Shown: positions 7,329-15,606, numbered from the stretch's first letter. The stretch: DNA of 30,974 bases from an uncultured Treponema sp. (GCA_937902125.1 CALDIB010000027.1:1-30974), one strand, 5' to 3'. The notes: generated from the letters alone by a model not told the origin. Made by a program: numbers and translations.

Positions 7329-7339
7329 TATCAGTCTCC

Positions 7340-7603
7340 TTAATCTTTCATCGAGCAGGTGTAAACTATAAAGACTGTAAGCAAAAATCCACCCGAGCCA
7401 TAAGTGACAGAATGCTGAACATCCTTTACTTTAATCCCTCCGTTCATATCTCTCGAAAAACTTTTCAAAATAAAATTAATTCCTTCCTGAATCTTTGATT
7501 CACTCTCAGAGTCAGGTTTAAGATATTCCTGGAAAAAACAGACTTTAGTGATTTTCTCACCTGTTAGCATTTTTAATAACTTAGTCATAATTTTTTGTAT
7601 CAT
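7340..7603 (-). CDS. hypothetical protein
   Basis: An 87-residue protein with a strong GGAGG site. It has an amphipathic N-terminus (MIQKIMTKLLKMLTGEKITK), a helical middle (ESESKIQEGINFILKSFSR) and a C-terminal strand pair (IKVKDVQHSVTYGSGGFLLTVFIVYT). It lies between the zinc protein and the ASCH gene in the early operon. No family recognised. Confidence 0.5.
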   Translation of the reverse strand: MIQKIMTKLLKMLTGEKITKVCFFQEYLKPDSESESKIQEGINFILKSFSRDMNGGIKVKDVQHSVTYGSGGFLLTVFIVYTCSMKD

Positions 7604-7606
7604 TTT

Positions 7607-7804
7607 CTATTTTTCCTCCAAAGGTTTCCAATCAGGAATGTCATTCACACGATGTTGTGTGAGTTTACTGTTCTTGATTTTCTCGTCTGCACAGTGGGAA
7701 CAGATTGTGTGCACTGAATCTGACCACCAACAAAAACCATATTTTGGATGGTAGCAGGGATTGTTGTGTGTGCATCCACATTTTTTACAGGTTTCTTTAG
7801 CCAT
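7607..7804 (-). CDS. small phage zinc-binding protein
   Basis: A 65-residue protein starting at 7804, after a GAGGAGG site. It has the pattern CKKCGCTHNNPCYHPKYGFC, then WW, then ICSHC. This is the layout of a small Cys-rich protein seen in many temperate phages (CxxCGCTxxxxC...CWW...CxxC), probably binding one or two zinc ions. Function in phages is unknown. It overlaps the 52-residue gene upstream. Confidence 0.6.
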   Translation of the reverse strand: MAKETCKKCGCTHNNPCYHPKYGFCWWSDSVHTICSHCADEKIKNSKLTQHRVNDIPDWKPLEEK

Positions 7805-7955
7805 TTTTCTTATCCTCCTCTTTGTCTGGGATAACTTGATATTTCCAGTTGTCATCGCATAAAATGCGGCATAGCAGAACCATTATTTCGCCATAGCACA
7901 AGTCCTTGCATTCTACGGATTCCTTGTCATCGCTGCTTATGAATTTCAATGTCAT
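7797..7955 (-). CDS. small acidic hypothetical protein
   Basis: A 52-residue frame (MTLKFISSDDKESVECKDLC, then YGEIMVLLCRILCDDNWKYQ and an acidic-basic tail). It starts with a GGGAGA site at suitable distance, overlaps the HNH gene's stop in an ATGA (7952-7955), and its 3' end overlaps the zinc-protein start. It fills the gap between those two genes with the expected coupling, which is the main support. No family recognised. Confidence 0.5.
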   Translation of the reverse strand: MTLKFISSDDKESVECKDLCYGEIMVLLCRILCDDNWKYQVIPDKEEDKKNG

Positions 7956-8554
7956 ACAGTTTGATCTCCCTTTTTTACCTGCCCGATTTTATGTTTAAGC
8001 TTTGCCAGGATAACGGCGGTTTCTGTTTGTTCTGCAGATTCTGATCTAAGATTCTGGTGATTCAGTATTGCATTTTCACTTCTGGTAATGCACATCAGAT
8101 TCTCGATATTGCAGTTGTAATGATTGCCGTCATTGAAGCTAATCATGTAGCCATCAGGAATTTTACCCTTGTGTTTCTCCCATTCCATTATGTGCTTAAA
8201 ACGCCATCGGTTTGGCTCCGCAACTTTGATTTTAAGATAGCCGTCTGTGGTCATCGTTTCAGTTCCAACGGGAACATGATTATGTGGTATATGACCTTTC
8301 TTGAACCATCCTTTTTCAGATCCAGGAGAACAATATCCCTTCTGCCCTTTGTTGGATGGAATATGTCCTTTTTCAAAGCGTCCTGTAAGTCCTGAGATTA
8401 GATGCATTCTGGCTCTTAATCCTTTTATTCCTCCGACTGTGTAGTCCTTCCCAAAAGTTGAGTTCAAAAGCTCCGTGATTTCCACGACTGACTTTCCGGC
8501 ATTGTTTTTTATCAGAAACTCACGTATGCATTCCGGGTAGCGTTCTTCTTTCAT
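7952..8554 (-). CDS. HNH endonuclease
   Basis: A 200-residue protein. The N-terminal 60 residues hold an HTH-like segment (SVVEITELLNSTFGKDYTVG, GGIKGLRARM), followed by two glycine-rich GHIP linkers (RFEKGHIPSNKGQKG, WFKKGHIPHNHVPVG). Residues about 118-160 are the HNH core: RFKHIMEWEKHKGKIPDGYM, FNDGNHYNCNIENLMCITRS, with His, Asn and His in the HNH_3 order. Such genes are free-standing homing endonucleases common in phages. ATGA overlaps join it to both neighbours, so it sits neatly in the operon. Confidence 0.75.
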   Translation of the reverse strand: MKEERYPECIREFLIKNNAGKSVVEITELLNSTFGKDYTVGGIKGLRARMHLISGLTGRFEKGHIPSNKGQKGYCSPGSEKGWFKKGHIPHNHVPVGTETMTTDGYLKIKVAEPNRWRFKHIMEWEKHKGKIPDGYMISFNDGNHYNCNIENLMCITRSENAILNHQNLRSESAEQTETAVILAKLKHKIGQVKKGDQTV

Positions 8555-8841
8555 TTTGCACCTCCAAGAAGCTTCTGGCGTGCTGCTGTTTCGGATGAGC
8601 TGTCTTTGATTGCCAGAAGTGCCGGCATATCGTTATTTACAAGGCCGCAATTCTCCATTGTCTTTATTGCCTGGACCTGTACATTTGCAACTTTGAGAAT
8701 CTGGGAAGAAATGGAGCTTATTGCCATTGCTTTTTTCAGTGTTTTTTCAAGCTGCTGCGAATCTTTTTCCAAGTCATCATCTTCCAATTCTTCAAGCATT
8801 GCAAAAAGATGATTATTCAAATCTGCAAGATTATTTTTCAT
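8551..8841 (-). CDS. helical hypothetical early protein
   Basis: A 96-residue, almost entirely helical protein, with an acidic N-terminal coil (LNNHLFAMLEELEDDDLEKD) and an amphipathic middle (MAISSISSQILKVANVQVQA). It overlaps its neighbours by ATGA at 8551-8554 and 8838-8841. It is three genes downstream of the transposition genes, in the position of Mu's small semi-essential genes. No family recognised. Confidence 0.5.
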   Translation of the reverse strand: MKNNLADLNNHLFAMLEELEDDDLEKDSQQLEKTLKKAMAISSISSQILKVANVQVQAIKTMENCGLVNNDMPALLAIKDSSSETAARQKLLGGAK

Positions 8842-9206
8842 TTGGGTTCCTTCTGCGTTATGCAGTTTTTTTCTTCCAGCTTTTTATGTGGAAGCGACTT
8901 TAGATATGCGTACATGGCTGTTTCCACGTCGTCGGCGGGGTCTATGAGGTATTCTGCAAGGCTCCACCACGGTATGCGGATTATCGTGTCGCGGATTACG
9001 ACGCAGTCGAGCTTGTAGTAGTTCAAGAGCGTTTGCATTTCGTCGTAAGTGGCGTGGAGGAATCCGCAGACTTCCTTGACCTTGTACATGTAGCGGTGTC
9101 CGATTTGGGCGTTGCGAATGACGCGGTCTATCAGGTCGCTTTTCTGTTCTTGGGTCAATGGCGGTTGCGCGAGGTCTTCGGTGGAAAACAGCCAGTTCTC
9201 TTTCAT
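8838..9206 (-). CDS. hypothetical early protein
   Basis: A 122-residue protein that starts MKENWLFSTEDLAQPPLTQE at 9206, overlapping the GemA stop in an ATGA. Residues about 28-75 (RVIRNAQIGHRYMYKVKEVC, GFLHATYDEMQTLLNYYKLD) look like an HTH-type helical region. The C-terminal half (CVVIRDTIIRIPWWSLAEYL) may be a second small domain. Position after GemA suggests an early regulatory role, but no family is recognised. Confidence 0.5.
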   Translation of the reverse strand: MKENWLFSTEDLAQPPLTQEQKSDLIDRVIRNAQIGHRYMYKVKEVCGFLHATYDEMQTLLNYYKLDCVVIRDTIIRIPWWSLAEYLIDPADDVETAMYAYLKSLPHKKLEEKNCITQKEPK

Positions 9207-9616
9207 TTTGATTCGCGCTCCCGGCGCTCCAAGTTGGTCATAAAGGCCATCACGCTGCGTAGCTCGTTGTCGGAACATTTGGAGTACGTTTCTTTCTTGA
9301 ATTTCGAGAGCGCGAAGTGATCCAGGCGCTTTTTCCAATCCGCTCCAAGGAGCTTTCTCGCGCGGGCTTCGACAGCGTCAATGAGCGTCGGGGCCTTGTT
9401 GCGCGAATAGAGTTTCCAAGGGCTTTTTCCTTGCATGGCGAGGACGGAATTCATCGCTTTTAGGACGGCGCGCAATTCCTGAACGCCGCATTCGGAGCAA
9501 CTTTCCTTTCCCACCGCGCCTTGAAGAACGGCCCTGTAGGCCTGGTCGTCCAAGCCAGCGGAATTCTTGGCGGCGTGTATCGCGGTAATGAGCCTTGAGC
9601 GGATTGACTTGTTCAT
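9203..9616 (-). CDS. gemA: GemA/gp16 family protein (DUF1018)
   Basis: A 137-residue protein matching the Mu gp16 (GemA) family. The hallmarks are RSRLITAIHAAKNSAGLDDQ followed by AYRAVLQGAVGKES, then the repeated ELRAVLKAMN helix, and a C-terminal NELRSVMAFMTNLERR copy. In Mu, GemA modulates host gene expression and DNA supercoiling during lytic growth. Length is close to the family norm. AGGAGG precedes the ATG, 9 bases after the MuB-like gene. A cysteine pair (SCSEC) sits in the first third. Confidence 0.75.
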   Translation of the reverse strand: MNKSIRSRLITAIHAAKNSAGLDDQAYRAVLQGAVGKESCSECGVQELRAVLKAMNSVLAMQGKSPWKLYSRNKAPTLIDAVEARARKLLGADWKKRLDHFALSKFKKETYSKCSDNELRSVMAFMTNLERRERESK

Positions 9617-9625
9617 TCTGTCCTC

Positions 9626-10516
9626 CTAAGCGCAGAGTTTTTCCAGCATGTTGTCGGTGATGGTCGAAAGTCCGCTGGCCTTTGACATCTTGCTTATCGC
9701 TATGCTGTCGTTGACGATTGAGCGGAAGCCGCCCATCGCGTGGCGGGCAAGACGTTCGGCGGTTTCCAACGTGATGTCGATTCCAGCGGCCTCATGGTAG
9801 TAAGCCGCCACGTCAACGGCCTTTGCCACCTCGAACAAAACAATCGGCTTACGGATTCTTGAGCGCAAGCGCGGAACCCTGTCGGTCTTGACCTTGAGCC
9901 CCTCCTCGCCCACGAGCATGAACGGAAGCTGGCAGCGCTCGTTGACGGCGCGAAGAATTTCCAAGTAGCGGACCGGCAGCTTGTCGGCCTCGTCGATAAT
10001 CACAAGGCGGCGGGCGTACTTGCAGTTCTCTTCCAAGACTTCCAGGCAGTCGCCGAAACTGTGCGGGCGGGTGTGGGCGACCGCTTCGCAAACGTCGCGC
10101 AAGAGCTGCGTCTTTGTCGAGCCGTCAACGTAAAGGACATAGGCGGCGTTGGGGTTGTTCTGGACGTACCATTTGGCGCAATGGGTCTTTCCGCGCTCTG
10201 CGGTTCCGATGGCCATTCCGATTGACGAGGACATTGTTCCAGTCGGGTCAATCAAGTCGTCCGCGAGGTTTTGGAAGCGCGTGACGCTTCTTGTGAGCAC
10301 CAACACGTCGGTGTCGATTTTTATCTTTTGCGCTATACTGTTCTTGTAGCCAGCGTCTTTAAGGAGTTTGACATACTCTGTCTCTTTGTCCTTCCAGTTG
10401 GGGTATTTCTGGGTGCAGATTTTGACGATTTGAGATTTGTCAACTCCCAAGACGCGGGCCGCGTCCTGCATGGAAAGACGGTTGCTTTCCAAACAATTTT
10501 TCAACGTTGATTCCAT
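9626..10516 (-). CDS. MuB-like AAA+ ATPase, transposition target factor
   Basis: An approximately 296-residue protein. Numbered from the longer start at 10525, residues 15-40 are an N-terminal HTH (LSMQDAARVLGVDKSQIVKI), as in MuB. Walker A is GTAERGKT at 107-114 and Walker B is VIIDEAD at 175-181. MuB binds target DNA as ATP-dependent filaments and delivers it to the MuA transpososome. Mu MuB is 312 residues. The start at 10516 has GGGAGA at good distance; the start at 10525 overlaps the transposase stop as ATGA but has its ribosome site too close. Directly downstream of the transposase, as in Mu. Confidence 0.88.
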   Translation of the reverse strand: MESTLKNCLESNRLSMQDAARVLGVDKSQIVKICTQKYPNWKDKETEYVKLLKDAGYKNSIAQKIKIDTDVLVLTRSVTRFQNLADDLIDPTGTMSSSIGMAIGTAERGKTHCAKWYVQNNPNAAYVLYVDGSTKTQLLRDVCEAVAHTRPHSFGDCLEVLEENCKYARRLVIIDEADKLPVRYLEILRAVNERCQLPFMLVGEEGLKVKTDRVPRLRSRIRKPIVLFEVAKAVDVAAYYHEAAGIDITLETAERLARHAMGGFRSIVNDSIAISKMSKASGLSTITDNMLEKLCA

Positions 10517-10521
10517 AATTT

Positions 10522-12588
10522 TCATCTCCCTATGAATTTCTTAGAATAGGATTCGTAATAGGCGACTTGCCTTGAATCCATTTGGCTTTCGTAGTCATGC
10601 ATGAAGTCCAAGTCCTCGCGGCTAAGATGTCCGCCCGCGTGGTACTGGTTCAAGGTCCATTCGTAGCGCTCGCGCTCGTCGTAGAAGACCGGCCGCGACT
10701 GCGCCCGCTTTAGCGACTCGCTTCCAATCCGCTCGGCTACGCCTTCGAGGAAATCTTCCTGCGAAAGGCTCTCTTCCCTGCGGTTGAACGACATGGGCAT
10801 CTCTCCGTAGTCGTCCTTTTGGCGGCTCACGCTCCGCGGAATCTCTTGGCTTTCAAGCGGCTCCGCGTCAATTTTTCTTGCAACGGCGGGAACAGGCTCC
10901 GGCTCCTTTTTGCTTTCAAGCCTATAGTCCGACGCCTGGGCTAGCTCCTCCGACTTTCTAAGCTCGGCGAATTTTTGCGGCTCGGAAAGGACGCGGACGC
11001 TCTTGTCGCCGATGGCGATTTTGAACGCTTCCTGAACGGCGCGCATGTTGCGCTTTTTCCATTCAAGCTGCTCCACGACTTCCCGCTCGTCGAGCATGTC
11101 TATTTTCTTGACAGGGCGAAGAGCGATTGCGTGGTTTGTTCCAGGCTCTATCGCGAAAACGCCCAAGGCCAAGTTTTCCGGGTCGTAGCGGACTTCCACC
11201 TTTTGGCGGTTGTAGGCGACGAGCGTTCCCCGGTTTTGCAAGACCATTTCTTGCGTGAGGTCGGGGCCGATGTACTCCACGCCGTTAAGCTCTATTCTGT
11301 CTCCCTTCACTTGGCGCATGGCGCTTTCCATAAAGAGGTAGGCTTCGTCGCGCGGGTCTATCATCGTCGGCATCCAGCCTTCGCGCTTGCATTCCTCCAG
11401 CCGTTCCTTTGGCGAGCAGCCGAGCGACGAATGGACGCGGCTTTCGTAGATGTCCAAGGCGCGGACGACGCATTTGACGAAGTCGTCGTAGCCCAGAATG
11501 CAGCCGTTCTTTTTTTGCCACTCAAGCCGCTTGGCCGCCTGCTCCTCTTCCGGCGCGGAAATCGCCAAGCCTTTCACAAGGCCTGGCAAGCACTGGTCGC
11601 GCAGGATTTGCTCCAGCGTGTTGAAGAAGCGCTCGATGGGCTTTGTCTTGGCGTTCTTTACGCGGGCGAAAATGCGGCGATGCTTTTTTTCCCATTCAGC
11701 CTTTGACTGCGCCACGTCGACAACAAGGCCTTCCGTGTCCTCCACGATGTAGCGATTGTTTTCGGCTTGGTACAAGTCGGCTTCGTCAAGGAAGCGCACT
11801 CCGTAATTCTGCAAGCGCTGAACGATGTCGTCCGCGAGCTTCGACTTCTCGCTGGATCCGTTGTCGTTGTACGTGCTCTCGAACTTGCCGAAGCGCTTGA
11901 TTCCCATCCGCAAGGCCCGCGTGACAGTGCGCGTGTTGTAGGCGATGTCGAAGCTGATTCCGTAGACAAGGCGGGTGGCCATGTCAAGCCAGAGGTAGCA
12001 TTCGGCACGGATGTACTTGTCCTTTTCGCCGTTGGCGTAAGGGTTCTCGCACCAAAAGTCAAAGATGTGCTGGTCGCCTACAATCAGCTGGAATGGCTTT
12101 AGCTTGGACAGGTCGCGGCTTATGTAGAACATGTTGTCCAGCGCGCGCTGCCCGCCCTTGGCGAGCATCTTCATCGCCGGACTTATGTTCCTGGCGTGAA
12201 CGTAGGCGCTCGCCTCGCTTCCGATGCTCCAGCCCTGGCGCTCGGCTTCCGCCTTGGCGCACCTATAGGCGTTGCGCACCGTGCATCCGCCCACTTCCTT
12301 TATTGCCGCTAGCAGAAAGTTTGTGAAGAAGCTCAAGGCCTCGTCGTCCCAAGCGAACACGTGCCGTCCCTGCCTTCCGGCGGGAAGCGCGAACATCGAG
12401 CCGTTGGCCATGCGGCGCACGTAGCGCTGGACGGTCGGAACCGAAATGTTGAACTTGCGCGCTATCGCCTCGTAAGCCTTGGCCTTGGAGACGAGCGGGC
12501 TGCGCTTCCTGAATTCGTCGTAGACGGCCGCGCGGAGGGGAAACTTTTTGTCTGTAACCGGAAAAACGGTTCTGACAGTTCCGCTCAT
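10522..12588 (-). CDS. MuA-like DDE transposase
   Basis: A 688-residue transposase (MuA is 663). Residues about 20-60 hold an HTH that binds element ends (SKAKAYEAIARKFNISVPTV). The RNase H-like core has the DDE triad at D172 (VGDQHIFDFW), D242 (YNDNGSS) and E319 (KPIERFFNT), with the typical YLWLDMATRLVYG strand after the first Asp. A beta-barrel region (about 440-490) and a charged C-terminal tail that would contact the ATPase follow. It cuts and joins phage ends during integration and replicative transposition. It overlaps both the upstream gene (12585-12588) and the MuB-like gene. Confidence 0.92.
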   Translation of the reverse strand: MSGTVRTVFPVTDKKFPLRAAVYDEFRKRSPLVSKAKAYEAIARKFNISVPTVQRYVRRMANGSMFALPAGRQGRHVFAWDDEALSFFTNFLLAAIKEVGGCTVRNAYRCAKAEAERQGWSIGSEASAYVHARNISPAMKMLAKGGQRALDNMFYISRDLSKLKPFQLIVGDQHIFDFWCENPYANGEKDKYIRAECYLWLDMATRLVYGISFDIAYNTRTVTRALRMGIKRFGKFESTYNDNGSSEKSKLADDIVQRLQNYGVRFLDEADLYQAENNRYIVEDTEGLVVDVAQSKAEWEKKHRRIFARVKNAKTKPIERFFNTLEQILRDQCLPGLVKGLAISAPEEEQAAKRLEWQKKNGCILGYDDFVKCVVRALDIYESRVHSSLGCSPKERLEECKREGWMPTMIDPRDEAYLFMESAMRQVKGDRIELNGVEYIGPDLTQEMVLQNRGTLVAYNRQKVEVRYDPENLALGVFAIEPGTNHAIALRPVKKIDMLDEREVVEQLEWKKRNMRAVQEAFKIAIGDKSVRVLSEPQKFAELRKSEELAQASDYRLESKKEPEPVPAVARKIDAEPLESQEIPRSVSRQKDDYGEMPMSFNRREESLSQEDFLEGVAERIGSESLKRAQSRPVFYDERERYEWTLNQYHAGGHLSREDLDFMHDYESQMDSRQVAYYESYSKKFIGR

Positions 12589-13376
12589 GAGGCGACTCCG
12601 CTGAAGGCGTTGAGCTCTTTGTCCTGCTCGGCGATTTCATTAACAAGCTGGCGCACCCGCAAGCCTATGTTGCAGACTGCGGCAAGGCGCGTTTGAGGAT
12701 TCTCAAAGCTGGAAAGGAACGCCGTTAGAATGTCGAACACTTCAAGCTGAGCCTTCATCTGCTCCTTTGTCTCAAGGTTGATTTTTGTATACATCCTTCC
12801 GTTCTTGAGAAGCGTCTGCGAGAAGTAGTCGTCGTTTCCCCAGTTGAGCTTGATTTTTTGCTTGCCCCACACGCGGGCGAGCTCGGCGAAGCGCTCGTTG
12901 TCCTTGCGGCGCTTGTATTCGCGCTCATGCTCGTCCGTCCATCCGGCCAAACGCTCGCCGGTAGCCATCGCGTGGGCTACAAGCCGCTCGAACTCGCTTT
13001 GGGCTTCGAGCAGTTCCGGCGCGTTTTCCTTGGGAGGAGCGGAAAGCTCTTCCGGCGTCCGCACCTTGTCTTCCACCGGATCGTAGAGCTTGAGCCACAG
13101 GTAGGCGGTCTTTTTGGAAATGCCGACCAGTCCAAGGAAGTCGCAGAAGCCGAACGTCTGGGCGTCCTCGCTGCGGCGGTCGCCGCCTCTTTGGGCAAGC
13201 GCCTCGTGCGCTATGAAAAGGTCGCGGGCGACGTCCACGGAAGCCTTTCGCAGTCTCTCCACCTTGGGGCGCAGCTTTTCGACCGCGCTTTCCATGTTCC
13301 AAGCGTCGATTTGCTTTTGGAAGGGAAAGGCTTGCTCCGGCGTTAGGCTTGTGTTTGACGGTACAATTTTGTTCAT
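12585..13376 (-). CDS. DUF3102-like HTH protein upstream of transposase
   Basis: A 263-residue protein. Residues about 35-100 (RLRKASVDVARDLFIAHEAL, then FCDFLGLVGISKKTAYLWLK) resemble DUF3102-type phage proteins, with a helix-turn-helix of the sKkTAYlWlkL type. A long charged helix follows (WTDEHEREYKRRKDNERFAE), then a helical C-terminus. AAAGGAG precedes the start. The stop overlaps the transposase start in an ATGA, so the two are translationally coupled, suggesting a role in transposition or its control. Function inferred only. Confidence 0.55.
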   Translation of the reverse strand: MNKIVPSNTSLTPEQAFPFQKQIDAWNMESAVEKLRPKVERLRKASVDVARDLFIAHEALAQRGGDRRSEDAQTFGFCDFLGLVGISKKTAYLWLKLYDPVEDKVRTPEELSAPPKENAPELLEAQSEFERLVAHAMATGERLAGWTDEHEREYKRRKDNERFAELARVWGKQKIKLNWGNDDYFSQTLLKNGRMYTKINLETKEQMKAQLEVFDILTAFLSSFENPQTRLAAVCNIGLRVRQLVNEIAEQDKELNAFSGVAS

Positions 13377-13396
13377 TTTTGATTAGCTCCTTTGCC

Positions 13397-13427
13397 GGCT
13401 GGAGCCGACTTCTAGAAGACTCCAGCC
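13397..13427 (-). other. intergenic hairpin between gam and the next gene
   Basis: An 8-bp inverted repeat, GGCTGGAG (13397-13404) and CTCCAGCC (13420-13427), encloses a smaller palindrome CTTCTAGAAG. It lies in the transcribed gap 3' of gam and just before the ribosome site of the DUF3102-like gene. There is no T-tract, so it is more likely an RNA processing, stability or attenuation element than a terminator. Seen directly; function unknown. Confidence 0.5.
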
Positions 13428-13437
13428 ATTGTCTTTG

Positions 13438-13920
13438 TCACGCGGCGGCTTCGGGAATTGTCCTTTCGGCGGCTTTGCAGTAGAATGTTTCCTCGCCGGG
13501 AACAAGGCTGACATGGAATTTCTTTTGCTGGGCGGCATCGAAATTTTTCAAGGCGGCCTTGACCGGCTCTTTTTTGACCTTCACGCAGTTTTGGAAGCCG
13601 GCCTTGATGAGCAGGTCGGCCGTGTCCTCGGAAACCTCCACTTTGTCGGGGTTTTGGCGGTAGCCGATTGTTCCGTTGATGAACTCGCGGCTTTTCTTTC
13701 CGTCCTCGTAGATTTTTGAGCGGTTGGCGTCCGAGTAATCCTTGAGCGCGGCCAAAAGTTTTTCGCGCTCGGCCGCGAGCGGAGCGGACATTCTGGCCGC
13801 CTCTTCGTTGGCCTTGTTGATTGCCACGGTCGCCGTGTTGTCGATGGCGCGGATTTCCGCGTCAATCTGGGCCACGCACTTGATTGTCTCCTCGACATCC
13901 TGAAGGCTTTTGATTTTCAT
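13438..13920 (-). CDS. gam: Gam-like host-nuclease inhibitor
   Basis: A 160-residue protein of the Mu Gam family (Mu Gam is 174). It opens IKSLQDVEETIKCVAQIDAE, followed by a long coiled coil (NTATVAINKANEEAARMSAP, LAAEREKLLAALKDYSDANR). It then has the FINGTIGYRQNP strand and the VSLVPGEETFYCK end, all in the family order. Gam forms dimers that bind DNA ends and protect them from host exonucleases; it is related to bacterial Ku. It sits upstream of the transposition genes in the early operon. A GGGGGAAATT site precedes the ATG. Confidence 0.85.
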   Translation of the reverse strand: MKIKSLQDVEETIKCVAQIDAEIRAIDNTATVAINKANEEAARMSAPLAAEREKLLAALKDYSDANRSKIYEDGKKSREFINGTIGYRQNPDKVEVSEDTADLLIKAGFQNCVKVKKEPVKAALKNFDAAQQKKFHVSLVPGEETFYCKAAERTIPEAAA

Positions 13921-13975
13921 AATTTCCCCCTATGCGCGAATTCCTTTTTCGCGCTATAATGAATTTGGTTTTGCG

Positions 13976-14383
13976 TCACGCGGCGGGCTTTCCGCCGTCG
14001 CTGACATCCGGCTCCGGAACGCTGACCGGCATCCGCGTTCCGGCTGAGGCCGCCTCTTCCAAATCCTCGCGGATTTGGTTGGGCGACCTTCCCATCTTTT
14101 GCATGCAGAGCAAGTAGCCTATCGCGCAAAGCTTAAGCCCCTCGAATGTCATGCAGTTGACCGCCTTTTGGATTTTGGGGACGTTCAAGTCGCCCACAAT
14201 CCGGCTTTCCATGAAGGGCGGCTCCCGCCCGTTCAGCCACACAGCCGTCATCTTTTCCTGTTCCTCCCTGGCCTTTCTGGCCGCTTTGTAGACGTTCCGC
14301 CAAAACACGTACAGGTTCGCGTCGTGCCGGAACTTTTTCATGCTCGCTATCGCGAGGTCCTCCGTCCCTTTAGGGTCTCTCAC
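13976..14383 (-). CDS. hypothetical early protein, GTG start
   Basis: A 135-residue protein. The GTG at 14383 overlaps the upstream stop (GTGA) and has GGGGAGG just before it, so I prefer it to a longer frame that would lie inside the upstream gene. The sequence has a helical start (DLAIASMKKFRHDANLYVFW, RNVYKAARKAREEQEKM) and a second helical block (VPKIQKAVNCMTFEGLKLCA). The C-terminus is flexible, Pro/Gly-rich. No family recognised. Confidence 0.55.
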   Translation of the reverse strand: MRDPKGTEDLAIASMKKFRHDANLYVFWRNVYKAARKAREEQEKMTAVWLNGREPPFMESRIVGDLNVPKIQKAVNCMTFEGLKLCAIGYLLCMQKMGRSPNQIREDLEEAASAGTRMPVSVPEPDVSDGGKPAA

Positions 14384-14775
14384 TTTTCCTCCCCGGCGCG
14401 CTGCATGGCAGCCATGAACGCGCCGCATGCGTCCTGCATGAGTCGGCAGGCCGAACACTCGAAGTCCAAAAGCCGGAAGCCCATCAGCTTTCCGTCCTTG
14501 TAAAGGGCGACGTTCCTGACCGGAGTCCCGACGTGCGGATAAGGCTCCTTTTCCCTGGCGTTGGCGATCAGCTCCCAGCCAGACCAGTTTTCGGAAACGG
14601 CCTTGGCCAGCGCGGAAAAGACCGCGATTTTCTTGGCATCCTCTTCCGTGAACGTCTTGCGGCGGCAACGCTTTTTGCCCAGTATCTTCACCACTTCCTT
14701 TTTGCCGCGCTCCGTCAATTTGTACGCTTTTTCGCCAGCGTCTTTTGGGGCGGCGGCCTTTTTAGTCCTTGGCAT
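14380..14775 (-). CDS. hypothetical basic protein with Cys motif
   Basis: A 131-residue protein starting MPRTKKAAAPKDAGEKAYKL at 14775, a few bases inside the end of the gene before it. A basic N-terminus leads to a helical region (LTERGKKEVVKILGKKRCRR, EEDAKKIAVFSALAKAVSEN). Then comes a strand pair and a C-terminal FECSACRLMQDACGAFMAAM with three cysteines. Longer in-frame extensions upstream overlap the neighbouring gene and lack a ribosome site. Function unknown. Confidence 0.5.
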   Translation of the reverse strand: MPRTKKAAAPKDAGEKAYKLTERGKKEVVKILGKKRCRRKTFTEEDAKKIAVFSALAKAVSENWSGWELIANAREKEPYPHVGTPVRNVALYKDGKLMGFRLLDFECSACRLMQDACGAFMAAMQRAGEEK

Positions 14776-15271
14776 TTTTGCTTTTCCCCTTGCGCGAACG
14801 GCGCTCCTTTCTTGACTTTTCATAGCGTTCTTCGCTACAATGCTCGCAACAAAGCCATGTACGAGACATCGATTGCTCAAGAACTTCAATCCATCCTTCA
14901 GGGATACCTTTTGAATTCAAAGCGTAAGAGAGCGCTTGCGCGGACTCCAGAAAGGCTCGCGAGGCCAATAACAAAACGGCAGTTATACCGTCTGAATCGG
15001 GTATTCTTTCTGGCACTTTCGCATGGCTTAACGCCTGATCCACTACTTGACAACACAAATCCCGAATTGCTTCGGGCGTACATTGGCGAAGTACGGAATA
15101 CGATTTACGTATTAACCCACCGTACTTGCACTTTTTGGCGAGAGCCTTCTCGCAAGGGAGATGGGAAGATTCAGCTTCTTCGCCATTGCCAAATATCCGT
15201 CTCGCACTGCATCCATTTGTAAATTTGTAGCAGCCCTTGCAAAAGCATTTCAAATCCTCGAAGTCGGTCAT
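14762..15271 (-). CDS. cysteine-rich early protein
   Basis: A 169-residue protein, the second gene of the early operon, overlapping the Ner-like stop in an ATGA. The N-terminus is Cys-rich (FCKGCYKFTNGCSARR, ESSHLPCEKALAKKCK) and may bind zinc. A helical middle follows (EAIRDLCCQVVDQALSHAKV, LESAQALSYALNSKG), and a second Cys cluster (LCCEHCSEERYEKSRK) precedes a very basic tail. No family recognised. Confidence 0.5.
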   Translation of the reverse strand: MTDFEDLKCFCKGCYKFTNGCSARRIFGNGEEAESSHLPCEKALAKKCKYGGLIRKSYSVLRQCTPEAIRDLCCQVVDQALSHAKVPERIPDSDGITAVLLLASRAFLESAQALSYALNSKGIPEGWIEVLEQSMSRTWLCCEHCSEERYEKSRKERRSRKGKSKNAKD

Positions 15272-15606
15272 GCGGCGGATCTCCTTAGCTCGGTTACCAT
15301 GTCGTTCCAGCTGGGGTAGCCCAGGCGGGCGGCGACCGCGCGCTCTATGCGCTGGCTGTGGCTTTTGCCCGAAAGAACGTTGCTCACGGATACCGGCGTG
15401 CAGCCGACTTCAAACGCGATGTCGGCGCTGGACGTTCCGGCGCATTTGAGCCTGTACTTGATGTACAAGCCTTGCTGCGGCGTGATTTTCTTGGAAAAAC
15501 GGCGCTGGCTGTTCTGTTCCTTGTACTTTCTTGCGGACGCGATAAGACGCTCCATCTCTTCTCTTGTCAGAGGGCTTTTTTTCTCCAACAAGCTCATTTC
15601 ATTCAT
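15268..15606 (-). CDS. Ner-like early regulator (HTH)
   Basis: A 112-residue DNA-binding protein, first gene of the leftward operon and divergent from the repressor, the position of ner in Mu. A basic coil (REEMERLIASARKYKEQNSQ) leads to a helix-turn-helix at about 55-85: SADIAFEVGCTPVSVSNVLS, then GKSHSQRIERAVAARLGYPS. The GKS.sqrIe.aia..lG.p.W core is shared with Ner/Nlp-type regulators. Ner turns down early transcription and the repressor promoter during lytic growth. GGAGG precedes the ATG. Confidence 0.7.
   Translation of the reverse strand: MNEMSLLEKKSPLTREEMERLIASARKYKEQNSQRRFSKKITPQQGLYIKYRLKCAGTSSADIAFEVGCTPVSVSNVLSGKSHSQRIERAVAARLGYPSWNDMVTELRRSAA

Noticed and set aside
10975..11706. 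Long plus-strand frame (243 codons) opposite the transposase
   Set aside because: It lies wholly antisense to a transposase with a complete DDE triad, has no ribosome site, and its composition is that of a mirrored GC-rich gene.
14533..15222. Plus-strand frame of 229 codons
   Set aside because: Antisense to two small early genes that are coupled by overlaps and have ribosome sites; the amino-acid pattern is not protein-like.
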